Shown here: positions 49,478-61,535 of the stretch, one piece after another
Layout of the letters: the number at the start of each line of letters is the position of its first letter
How positions within the stretch are numbered: position 1 is the stretch's first letter
NCBI RefSeq assembly: GCF_016808095.1
Contig: NC_068974.1
Coordinates: forward strand, 37,258,090-37,322,089
Source of the DNA: Vigna angularis
Lineage: Eukaryota > Streptophyta > Magnoliopsida > Fabales > Fabaceae
Direction of reading: 5' to 3'
Length of the DNA stretch: 64,000 nucleotides
Made by a program: the position numbers and the translations under genes
Notes under the pieces: generated by a model
Database searches by the model: none
Seen by the model: the letters and a program-made list of their open reading frames with translations, nothing else
What the model was told of the DNA's origin: nothing

Positions 49478-51705
49478 TGTATCTCCGAAACCCGATGGTT
49501 GTTGGGTTTTATAATAACTGTTTGGGGTTAAAGGGAAACAACAATGGAACGATTAAAGTTGGTGTTGTTGTTCTTCTGAGAAAAAGCATTCATTCCCTTT
49601 GAACTCTGAGACTGATCGTGATTGAGCAACAAGTTTCTCAGATTCTTCTTACACGCACATACAATATTATTCTTCTAATTTTTCATGTAATTATTGAGAA
49701 GTATCAAATCGCGAGTGCAGAGAAAAATAAAATACAAAGTTGACTTGCCTGGTAATTAAATTAAAATTAAAACAAGTACAAAAAGTAAAACCCTACTTAA
49801 TTTTAGTTTGAATAAAAAACTACACGAATAATACCTTCACCATGTTTTTATTTTTGTTGGTAAAAATAAGTTTTTTAAAAGATATAATTAAAAAGTAAAA
49901 ATCATCAGTTAAATTTTTCATAAAATTTAATCGTTAATAAATATAAAGGACCAAAGTAAAACTACGAATTTTTTTTCACAAAAAAGCACGAATTACTTTT
50001 ATTTTTCTTACTGTTAATAAAAAAAAGTTACTAATGAGAATTAACATTAGAATAGACAGAAGAATAGTGAGGTCAAATGTATTTTTAATATTAATTCAGA
50101 TGTTCTTTTCAGACAAATTGTTTTCAATTTATCTTTTTACACGATCCACGTTATCCAATTACAATTATAACATCGTTTTTTAAAAATTATGACTCTAAAC
50201 AAGTTAATTAAAAATAAATGTTAAGTCTCTAAAGGAACCAATTCTATATTTTGTTCTTATGTGTAAAAGTCGTTTTCAATTTAATCCTTGAACTTTAAAA
50301 TAAATCCATACAAATCTTACATACTATATAAAAAACAGAGAATTTTGGAAATAATTGTAAGGATTTAAGTTGGATATTGATAATTTTTTCTTGTATAAAA
50401 ATCAAATGAAAAATAGACACTATATTTCGGAATTAAAATCATGTTCATAATGGCTGCATTAAAGCTCATGAATAAACTAAAAGTACACAAAAAAAAAAGG
50501 AATAACGCTTTAAATGTTGATTAAGCGCGGAAAGTTGGAAATAAAAAATATCCAATAAAATGACAGAAAACTAGATAACCCGGTCACAACTTAAATTTAG
50601 TAACTATAATTTTTATTTTCAACAACTATAACTTTTCATATTCCAATTTATTTCAAAAATACTGTCTTAAACATTAAGAAAATTGTTTCTGAAGTTCTTT
50701 TTCTCATTTATAAGTAATTTTATAAAATAAGATAGTATAATTGAATAAAACAAGTTCATTGGGTCCATTATGCTGTTAAGTTAATATAATTTCACAAATT
50801 ATTGATTATATATATATATATAATGTATTATTATATAATCTAGGTTTGGATGACAAAAATATTCTTGTTAACTACAGAGAAAATGTACACTGATAATTAA
50901 TATTTATAAATATTTTTATTTGAATTTTAATACTCATTAAATAGATTCGATGTAATATCATATTATTTGTATTTACTTATATTTATTATTTATAAAAAAG
51001 TAAAATTTAATTTATATTTTATTAAATTTAATTTAATTAAAATTAAAATTATTTTTTATTTTATTATGTTAAATTTAATTAAAATTAAATTTTAGTTTAT
51101 ACTTATATTATTTTTTATAATTTCATTTAGATTTTATTTTAAAAATTTATAAAATATTTTTTTTAAATATTTATAGGTAAATATTTTTTAAACACATACA
51201 ACGAAACTATGAATTTTTTTTATTGTAGATGGAAAAGTGAGTACAGTGAGTAGGCATTATCTTATCCTATCTAACTTTTTGTCATCTTTAGTCACGGTAA
51301 GGGAAAATGATTCTGTATATCTGCCAAGGGACAAAGATGTTCAAACCTTCATAACCAATCACACAGTAATAATAGATAAATAATGAATACACTCATATAT
51401 TCATAAAAGCTTTTGTCGAAACTCAAAACATAAAATGCAGAAATTATAATTATATGGTTGTTAGATGCTTAAAGGTCAACAAACATAAACGTGACCCTAG
51501 CTGTGTATATTACTCCCAAGACAACAATTGCTGTGAAAATCAGTATTTACATCAAATATGCCTATTTTCTAAGAACAGCTAGTGAAAATCAAGAAAATAA
51601 ATATGACTAAACAATTTTGCAGAACTAATAATGCAAAATTCTGTAGCCCATGTGCAAATCATAAACCCAACGTATTTTTGTCCAATACAGGTAAAGAGAA
51701 ATGCA
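49478..51705. other. Intergenic, AT-rich
   Basis: The first 200 bases are the arabinosyltransferase leader and promoter. From 49.7 to 51.2 kb the sequence is extremely AT-rich, with repeated TTTAATTAAAATTAAA-like wording near 51,010-51,090. The last 250 bases before 51,705 are the probable 3' untranslated region of the HVA22k-like gene. Confidence 0.4.
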
Positions 51706-54153
51706 CTAATCTTCTGATTCTGAATCCTGAACCTGTCTCTTTTGGGGTTCAATGTTATTAGACTCCCTCCCAACTGGATGAATGAGATCCCTGATCATCT
51801 GAGTTCCTGAAACACAAAATCACCATAATCACTACATATATTTCTTAGCTGAAAAATGAATAACAAACCTTCTAAGTGATACCGAAATAGCATCTAGTTC
51901 CCAAATTCTAATGACAGCATATTATATACCTCCTAAATATAATGTATCCATAACAAAGAATAGCTCACTTGACTTATTTTTCCTTTAGAACAGATTGGAA
52001 CTGAAATAGAGAGTTTAATGGCGGCAAATATAAAGATACGGAGTTCACATAAGTACCTGTCATTAGAAACTTCACTGCTAGAGTTCTTGCAAGCTGTAAT
52101 TCAGTTTGGTGATCACGAATAAGTTTACTCTGCATGATCAAAAGTCACTTATAATATTATTTTTTAAGAATTTGTATTTTTAAGAGTACATAATGGAATT
52201 GCTCCCTTTATTGATGAAGCATTTCTCATGAAAAGCCATATCTTTTCATAAAGAGTCACATCACTTTGTAAGATTCATCTCTTCATGAAGAATCATGTCT
52301 CTTCATGAATGAAGGATTTTTTTCATCTCTTATAAATAGGCAGAGTATTTCATATTCCATTGAGAATCCTTTTTGAAAAAAGGAGAAAGAAGGTGATATA
52401 GTTCTTGTAATTTTCTTTTACAGAATGAGAGTTGTATTTCCAACACACTTGAACAATGGGGAAGGATTCCAAACGCCGCGAGGAAATTTGGTAGAAGCAC
52501 CTTTTAACTCTCAAAAACTGGCACCCAAACAGTACCATACCAAATTCCCATGGACAATACAAATAAATCAAAAAGCATAGTAACTCTATGCCTTAAAATT
52601 CAAATGACAACACAACTGGAAAATCAAACAAGATAAAAATAAATGCATTTTCAGCAATAATGAAATCTATGAACAACTTCTTACCATTACACCATACACA
52701 AATTCAACAATCACATCCATTCTAGCTTGATGCTTCAACAGGAATGGACGCAAGTGAGTGGAATACAATTGTCTTGCACCCTGTTCAACAAGTTTTATAT
52801 GGTTTTGTTAACGTGTTTATGTTTGATAGCGCATAAATTTATTAGAAAACAAATAAGAAAGGAGTAAAAGAACAGAACAAAAGAAACTTTCTTTCAAAAT
52901 TTAAAATAACAACACAAGAGCAAAGCAACCAAGATAAGGTTATTAACACAGAAAATTCAGAAAGCATAGCAGGAAAAGAATAAGTTGAGCAATTTCGTTA
53001 AGCTTACATTGAGAGTGGGAAGTTGTAGCCAAAGAAGAAATGCAAACTTTGCATGGTAATAGAATGGAATCCTAATTAAATATGGCAAACAAACCTGGTT
53101 AGATCATAATACCTCAAGTAAAACGTGAAAGCAAACAAACAAATCACAACTGAAATCTTTGTTGTTAATGTTTAAGCCCTTCACAGGGTCATGAATTACA
53201 GGCAACTGGGATCACAAGACAAATGAATACAATATAGACATAACTTTGTTACAGATGAAAATCGTAAATAGACACTGAGGTAAGTTTCCATGAAAAAAAA
53301 AGTTTAAAACCACAAGAGTAAATTGAAAGAACAAAACCTATGGAAAACTTGTTCATACCAGGAAAATATTTTTTCGGTAAACATTTCTGCAGCACTGAAA
53401 GATCCATAAGCTGAAAAACACGAGAGAGATCAGTGTTAATACATTCAGACAAGTCCATCAAAGTAAAAATATCTACAATAGCACATCAAAATTAACAAAA
53501 CCAGATTATATAAAAGAGAAAAAATAATTGCCAGCAGTTACTCTTATCATACTAACCAGAGAATTCTTCAAACGTTTTCATCCAAACTCATTACCAACCA
53601 TCCAAAAATATCAACGATATATGACTTCATACTACGATACCAAAATTTTCATAAGTTTAGCAAGGTGAAATCAAATTAAATTACACCAGAACAGTCCTCT
53701 TAACTCTTAACCCGTGACCTCGATACATGTATTCTGCAGATCTTTAAAGCTGCAATGTCGCATGCATCGCTAATAGTCTAATACCCAATCAAATCAACAG
53801 AAAATAATATAACAAAAAAAATGAATTGATCGATTTAACAATGTTCAACGAGGAAATGTTGGTTGAAGAATAATCAGAACCTGCCCAATACAATAGCCAT
53901 CTCTGTTGCTGATATGGATCATTGTCCTCAATAGCTTTAAAAGTGGAATACACGGGAAGCGCAAGCCCTATAGAACAGCTGCAACGAGTAACCCAATATC
54001 ACTGAAGTTGGTGTTGAGTAAGAAAAATATGATTTTTAGTAAAGTTTAGAAGAATTAAGAAAACATGATCGAAGGGAAACACACATACCATGCTGTGCGG
54101 AGAAAGAGGTTGGGAGCAACAGGGGAAATGAACGGTCTCAAGCTAACCTTCAT
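51706..54153 (-). CDS. HVA22K: HVA22-like protein k (TB2/DP1/HVA22 family)
   Basis: Seven exons: 54153-54089, 53978-53881, 53410-53359, 53071-53008, 52780-52685, 52129-52057 and 51806-51706. They total 549 bases and encode 182 residues. The protein belongs to the reticulon-like TB2/DP1/HVA22 (REEP) family, which shapes ER tubules; plant members respond to ABA and stress. Family blocks seen: CCSIGLALPVYSTFKAIE, QRWLLYWAAYGSFSAAEMF, then FPFYYHAKFAFLLWLQLP-like IPFYYHAKFAFLLWLQLP, and the membrane-distal LRPFLLKHQARMD. The usual W-F after FS is W-I here. Two hydrophobic hairpins precede a charged tail ending QDSESED. Exon phases are consistent throughout, and all junctions are GT-AG. The intron after 52685 is the longest after intron 2. 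Confidence 0.9.
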
Positions 54154-56205
54154 CGATCTCAGAACAGAAACAGAAAAACCTTGAACTGGAGTTATGGCGA
54201 AGAAACATAGAATTACGGGTAACAATTCTCTGGTAAAGGTAAAGATAAAGATAAAAGTAAAGGCATGACACCAAGAAGGAAACTTTAGGGTAGGATTTCA
54301 AGAACAGTAAGGAAAATGTTTTTTTTCACACATCATAATCTATGTTTGGGAGTATTTTTATTATTAAAAAAAAGTTAATTTTTGTATTTTATAAAAAAAG
54401 AAATTAAAGAATCAAATAGTAATTGTAAACTATCTATAAAAAATTGTTAAGTGTAAAAATATACAGGTTATTATTCTCTTCTTTGTTTGGTAGGGTTTTT
54501 GTAATTGATAGTAAAAATGGGGTTAGATAATTTCAACTTTATTTTAAAATTTTCAGTAGTTTTTTATATACTAAAATTTTCAATGCATATTTTTGTCTTT
54601 TAGATTCTATTTTGTTTAATATCCATTGATATTCATTTGACGTGACGAATCAAAGTTGACTTTAGAAATTATTATTAATCGAATCAACCTTGATTTTTTC
54701 ATTCAATGATTGTGATTAAGTAATAATTATTTTAATAACGTACAGCCAATTACGGTAAATTGCACCACCTCTTCCTTGTTAGCATAATGTTGATTAAGTT
54801 ATTAATATATTAGAGATATTTGGATAAATATATTTATTAGCTTGTAAGATGTAATTGATGCTTCTTATTATAGAATACTATTATAATTGAAGATTTATTA
54901 AAATTAATTCATTTTTCTTATACGCATCTTGTGCAAGTCTACTAGAGAAGGGATTAGGCATTTTTATATGTTATTATTGATCAACTATTTTTAAATAAAG
55001 ATATCACAAGAGTTTAACTAAATTAATAATAATTTTAAACAATGACTTTCACGTGTAATAATGAAATTCAAAGGGATTTTATGTGATTTATGTTGCAGTG
55101 ATAAAAATAATATATGTTAGAAAATTTCACGTAATAAAGTAAGTGAGAGTAGCTATATATAATGGATTTAATGTAGATATGATTGTTAAACGATAACCAA
55201 CTAATTTTAAGAATTCTGCAGAGAAACATCTATTAGTATAAATTAGTCACTGTTTCTATGGAAAAATTGACCAAAATATATCTCATATGCGAACCCTAGC
55301 AAATTAGAAAATAAGTTTATCTTAAACGAAATACATAATCTTTTTTCACTTTATATAAATATTATTCTGTCGCATTACTTTCACTTTTTAATTTTCTTAC
55401 GACTTATTTTTATAAAATTCACACTTTAATATTTTTAATTTTAATTTTTCAAAAATTTAAAAATAGTTTTTTTATTATAATTTAAAATTTGCTGCGGATA
55501 TTTTTCATAAGAAAATTTGCAAGAAATTTTCTGCGAATTTTTAAATTTCATTAGGAAGATGACCCGAAGGCTCCTTATAGCCAAGGTCAAAATTCAATTA
55601 AATTCATTAGAATGACATACAGTAAAAAACACAATACTAAATTTAAATATTATTTTAAATTTAAACTTTAAACATAGAGTTGAATTAAATACTTCAACAA
55701 AAAAATATTTTTGGTTGTAATTACATAAGTACGATTTTCTTTCTGGAAGATACACGTTATCTAAAAAATAAAACAATTTTTAAATTAATCTTCCATCAAT
55801 AGAGAAAAATTTCTTCTACACGACATGAAAAAATATTTTTGAAAAAAATGAAAGAATTAAAAACAGTGTCCTCGACATTTTTCTACGATTTTGAAAGGTT
55901 TGTTTGGTTCTTGGTTAGTGGGCGATTTATCAAATATCACTCAGAAAGATTATGACAAGAGGGAGATGCAAAATCAAATGATATCCACAAATTTAAAATT
56001 GCTAACAGTGGAAAGTTACAACCTTCTTCATGCACATCATGATTAAGTTAATATAATGATAAATATTAATGAATGGTCCAATAATAAATAATATAGTTTA
56101 TAATAACTTCAGTTAAATCTAATTTAATTTAATGTTCAATTACATATATTTAAGACCACTCATTCCTTCTTTTCTGCCACATTTTTCTGAGAGGGAAAAG
56201 CAAAC

Positions 56206-56415
56206 ATGAACATAGGTTTTACCGTGCGAAAGAAAAGGCCAAGAAAAAGCCACACCACAAGATCAATAGAAGTTGGACTCAAATTGATTACTCACATCAC
56301 TGTTACGTGGATTGGATTATTGGGCCTTTGGTCCCCCAAACAAATAGAGGATCCAAGTGTTTGCTTTCTGTCTTTCTTCTTCTGCCCAATAAGGACAATA
56401 GCAATATACTACTAA
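56206..56415 (+). CDS. Short open frame of unknown function, doubtful
   Basis: An ATG-started frame of 69 codons with a basic N terminus (MNIGFTVRKKRPRKSH) then a hydrophobic stretch. A TATATTTAA sequence lies about 60 bases upstream (near 56,146), and the local composition is less AT-rich than its flanks. No family is recognised. It may be a chance frame or a fragment of a lost gene. Confidence 0.2.
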   Translation: MNIGFTVRKKRPRKSHTTRSIEVGLKLITHITVTWIGLLGLWSPKQIEDPSVCFLSFFFCPIRTIAIYY

Positions 56416-56544
56416 AACTATTTTTTTTTTAAAATTGTTTTTATTTCTCAATAATGTATTTTATCTAAACACTACTTTTATAATTACCCATATTTTTTTT
56501 GAAGAGTTTATTTCTTTAAAATATACTATTTTATTAGTATATTA

Positions 56545-56720
56545 GGACATCTCACGTCAATTAAAGATAAAACGAGTCAATTAAAGATAAAACGAATGAA
56601 TATAAACGAGTATAAATCTTATTTTATCAACTAGTTTTATGAGATTTTATTAGATTTAAAGTTTATTTTCTAATTTAGGTTGTGTAAGCTTGACTTAAAT
56701 TTATATATTTTTCTTGATTT
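56545..56720. repeat. Decayed copy of the dispersed legume-type repeat
   Basis: ATCTCACGTCAATTAAAGAT, ATAAATCTTATTTTATCAAC and TTTTATGAGATTTTATTAGA follow the order of the fuller copies at 40.1 and 44.2 kb. An 18-base piece (GTCAATTAAAGATAAAAC) is duplicated inside it. Confidence 0.5.
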
Positions 56721-59104
56721 GATGTCAAAACTATGGATTAGAGTTTATCTAACGAAATTTGTTATTTGTTTGTATATATTGTATCATTTGTTATAAATCA
56801 TTCGTTAATGTTTAGTTTTACGTTTAATATAAAAATGAGTTTGAAGGTAAATCTTATTGGTTTTACAAATGTTAAGTTAGATTTAAATATACTTTTTAAT
56901 AAATCAAAATTAAATTTCTCATTATATATTTAAAAGATAAATTATTTGGTAATGATGGTATTGTTGTTGAGAATAGTAAACAGAAAAAAGGTACTGCTGT
57001 ATGAGTATGTCCCTACCAAAGTTTTGGAGCTTAGTTTGGGTTTCCAATGGCGATAACACGTATATGGTTGATGGTGATATATTAATAGATCCAATTCAGA
57101 AAAAGAGTTAACCATCACATGCGCATGCCTTAGCATGAGTTCTTAAGGTATTGAAGATCGACAAGTGTGTTATGAAACAACCATTCAGATTTTTGAGGAA
57201 GTTCTTCATTTTGTTCTTCTTATTTATAAACACTTTCTTGACTCTGACCATTGTTTAATCCTCTTCCAATTTTGTGGCGCCACTCGTTGGAATCTTCAAT
57301 TTTGCAACATATTTCAAAGCATTCATTATTGACTATAGATTTTGAAAGATTAAGATCGATGATTAAAATGCATAAACCAAATTCAACTTTTCTAAAACTA
57401 AATTAAATTCTAAAAGTGTTTTATCCTGCCGATTTGGAATAATTAATCTAATCAGACCCAAATGAATGACATTAACTACTTTAAACTTCTTTCAAGCGGA
57501 ATTATTCAAATTATTATTACTTAACGTTTTATCTTATAACATATTTTTAATGTATATGATAAATTATTGTTGAAATCAATTTAAACAACTTTTAAAAGTT
57601 AAACTAAAACAACAATTTAGTTAAGTTTTTCTTTTGAATAATTCAGTGTTCTTTATACATATAATTCACTTCCTAGTTGGGATCTTGAATCTTGTGACAA
57701 ATTTTATGCTATTTATTAGTACCTGCTGGTCTTAATTAATTACTAGCTTAAGGTAAAATAATGAAGGATAAGTGACTAACTTAGACAAACTGTGAAATAG
57801 CCGTTGTTAATTTAGTTAGTTTATTCAACTATTCTTAATTTTCTCAATCATTGTTGTTAATTTATACCACAGCACAGTTACAGAAGAAATTAAAAACATT
57901 AATGGTCAAAGGTAGGTCAGTGACAAGCTCTTATTTTATATAGAAAACTAACACTAAAATGTTAAAAACAGATTAAGTAGTTTCTAGAGTAATACGCGTG
58001 GCTTTGTTACTATTCTTTACCATGTGATGTAAATTAACTTAAAGCGATGAAAAATGACAAAGAAGATTATATTATATGTGTAACTTATTTTAATTTGAAT
58101 ACTTTGATCTAAAAGATAACCTTGATTCTAATAATAAATGTGTTTTTTTTTGTACATATCGTTAGTTATAAATTTACTTTGAACCTAAAATAATGCATGT
58201 GAGTGTGTAGATTCCACTCTTTAGAATTTTCAAAAAATACGTACAATAATACGTCTACTGATTGCTGGTTGATGGGTCGTTTTCAATGAACAATCAATGA
58301 GAGGGGACCCTATGTTGCTTAAATGTCACCTTTTTGTATATTTCAAAACACGTGAGATCATGTTGACTAAATATCCACCGTTTCAATTTTTTTTAAAATT
58401 ATAGATGGAATTTGGAATTTTTTTTTAATTTTTTTATTTATTTTATTATTTTGAGTATTTTCAATTTTAGTCACTTATTTAAAAAACGAGTCAATACTTA
58501 TTTCTCTTGATAATGACATGTGAGAGTAAAATAATACATTATTTGTGTCTATGTTGTTTCTGGTGCTGAATAAGTTGATCATAACTTTTGACTATTAGTT
58601 TTTTATGTCACAAAGAAAAGGTACAGAATTTGTATTAAAAATAAAATTAAAAATATAATATAACAAAATTTAACAAAAAATATTTCAATGATAGAAGAAA
58701 AACTATTAAACTTTTTTTTAACACGACAATCAAAATAGTGACGATATGCAAATGTTTTTTCTAAATAATTATTTTCTAAATATAGTTTTTAAAGTCAGTC
58801 AAACTAGGTATTTAACGTAAACTTTCGAACTTGTTGAATGTGTGTCAGATACAATCTGCAAATATTATTAATGCTTTCAATTTATTAAAAAAAAACAAGT
58901 TATTTGTGCTCAAGTTGCTCTTTGTCGTGATTTGTCCATATTACAGTGATGGTTCCGTTGACTCGTTGACATTGAAGACAGCACCATGATATGTGTTTTT
59001 GGATTGGAAAATATTTGTTTGTCATTATGTAATATTCCAAAATACAGTAATCACTATATAATAGAATTAATTATATTTTATAATTTAACAGTGCAGTTTT
59101 ACAC

Positions 59105-61535
59105 TAAAAATTAACGTTCAATAGCCGAACAACGTTAAGTACAGAGTTGAATACAATTTAACAGCATAAGAAAGGAAGTCAGGATCGAACGGTTTACAAA
59201 ACCAATTACCGAACGATCTAAACAAAACAACTAACATCCAAAATCAACCGGACGATCTAAGGCTCGGCCTTAACTTCAACGTCCACCAGGTTCTCCTCTT
59301 CAATCACTTCCTCCAACAAGGCGTCTCCTTCTGCTCACATCCACACGAATGATCATCGCAATGACAAGACGGACGTACAAGGACGAGACAACACAAGAAA
59401 ACACAGAGTAAGCTTAAGTAATTTAATTCACACATCAACATATAAATTAAACATTTCAACAACACAAGAATGGTTCAACATATATATATCAATACGAAAA
59501 CTATCATTAGACGGACCGTCCGGACTGTATGAATCTGTGTAGCTACAGGCGTTCTTGCACCCGGGTGATGTAGTAACTGGGATACACTCAACAGCTGCCA
59601 CCCGAGGTTAGCCCTATCCAAAGTACCCCTAAGGACTAGGACCTCCTGCCGTTCCCACACATGACCTACCCCCTCTACGTGAGGACGAGTACTCACGGAA
59701 CATCAGGATGAACTGCCAGCATTAGCATAACCACAGTCATACTTCACCAATTTCCAATATTCAATACATGAGTCGTTCCTCCTTGGAACGCTCGTTCAAA
59801 AACCACAATCGTTTATTCATCTCATATACTGTTCATCCTTTATAATCTTCCACTTTATTATCAGTTTCATCATCAGTTACAGGGACATAAAATAACGAAC
59901 GTTCAGCCCTCTTCATAACGAGAACGAACGATAAGAAAAAGATCGATGATTCTCCCGTTCAGAACAGAATAAAACGAAGAGAGTTATGTTGGATTTACGA
60001 AATGAACCGAGTAAAATAGTACAATATGTGACGAACGGTATCTACCACGTGAGTCAGTTGAATGAACTGACTCTCTTGAGTTCAAACCAATACTTAAGAA
60101 TTAAATCAAGTATGGGGACCTTAGGCCGGATCCAATGCAAGAAGAATATTCAAGATGTTAAGGACCATATTTAGAATAGTTCACATACGGAAATCCAATG
60201 CCAGTAAATGACCGAACATGGGAAAATAAAGTATTACTACAGTTGGACGAACGCTATTTTTTCAAGATTGATTATACAATAGTACGAGCGCTTGGTATGA
60301 GATCGCGCACTACTCAATACGAGCGCTAGGTATGAAACCGAGCACTACTTAGTATGAACGCTAGGTGTAAGACCGAGCGCTACTTATTACGAACGCTAGG
60401 TGTAAAACCGAGCTACTAATCTTAAAATAAGAGGGTTTATATATAGGTATTACTCTATTTCAACTATCAGGGTATTACTATGCTGAGCCGAACGCTCAAA
60501 CATAGTATTTCTACATGAGGACGCTCGTTCTTGACTAGAATTCTCTCCAAATGAAAGAGTTCCATTTTAAAACAATTTACTAGAACAAACCGAACGGTAG
60601 AGGACCGTTCGATAACGAACGTACATTATCATAATGAGAATTTCATATTCAGAATTTCATCTATTTTCAACTCAAGTTTTCAACATATCAGTTCATACCT
60701 TATAAATTCATATCAAATATCAATTTACAGACTTTATAGAATTCCACATTTATAATTCATACTCAAAATGATTACTCATATTCACATTCATACATATCAA
60801 CCATCATCATATACATCAAGCAACATGCATCATATTCATTCCTTCAATCAACGGACGTTCATATAGTAAGGCAACATACAAATGTCAATTAAATTAAATA
60901 AGTTTGCCTTACCTGGATCAGTGAGTGAAACGTTCTAAACGTAAGATTTCGAGTTCGTCCGTCTACAGCTTTCTACCCCCAAAGACCACTTAATTCTTCC
61001 AACTAAATCTAACCATAAAAATCAAGAATAATTTAGACTATACCCCTTCATGCAACCAGAATTTGGCTTTGTATGTAACAAAAGAACGCTCGACGAAGAA
61101 GAGAAAGTTACCAGTTTCAGAATCTGGAACTGTTCGGTCCAGAATGAAGCTCACGACGACGGGAATTCTTCTACGGTTTCTGAAATAGGATCGGAGAAGG
61201 GAAGGATGAGTTACAGTAGAGAGAAGAAAAGGTTTTCTAGAGAGAAGGAGGAGGAAAATGGAAAGTCAGAGTTGGGAAGGAGAAGTGCATGCAGAGGAGA
61301 GTGAACAGGGTTATTCAGAAAATCATTTTTTTGTCTACCCCACGTCCCACGGACGTGCACTCTCCTATGGACACCTGTCCTCCACTTACTGATTTTCGAA
61401 TCTTCCATTCTTGACACTTTGGCGTCAGTGATCAGAGTTTTGGGTGGGTTTTAAATGAATCTGAATAATGTTTTGGGGTAATAAATGAGATTAGACAGGT
61501 GGATTTTTGGGTGCATAATTACGAGGTCTGACACA
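59105..61535 (-). mobile_element. LTR-like retroelement block, probably a solo LTR or fragment
   Basis: This 2.4 kb block is clearly richer in G+C than its flanks and full of CGAACG/CGTTCG words. Read on the minus strand it would start TGTCAGACCTCGTAATTATG, which resembles the start of legume Ty3/gypsy-type LTRs as I know them. There is no reverse transcriptase or integrase. A 35-base tandem repeat lies inside. Open frames such as 61050-61304 are charged, low-complexity and unlike any known protein. Exact ends and a target duplication could not be fixed by eye. Confidence 0.45.
60283..60420. repeat. Four-copy 35-base tandem repeat
   Basis: Units start at 60283, 60318, 60353 and 60388 with the consensus TACGAACGCTAGGTGTAAGA then CCGAGCGCTACTTA. 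The first two and last two copies are more alike, and the last is two bases short. Confidence 0.9.

Larger units (their letters stand above)
54154..59104. other. Long AT-rich intergenic region
   Basis: The HVA22k leader and promoter occupy the first 150 bases or so. The rest is AT-rich, with short simple repeats and one decayed copy of the dispersed legume-type repeat (56.5 kb). One short open frame with a TATA-like sequence upstream (56,206) is listed at low confidence. Nothing else is supported. Confidence 0.45.

Noticed and set aside
60283..60420. CRISPR-like array
   Set aside because: The four units are contiguous tandem repeats without spacers, in a plant genome.
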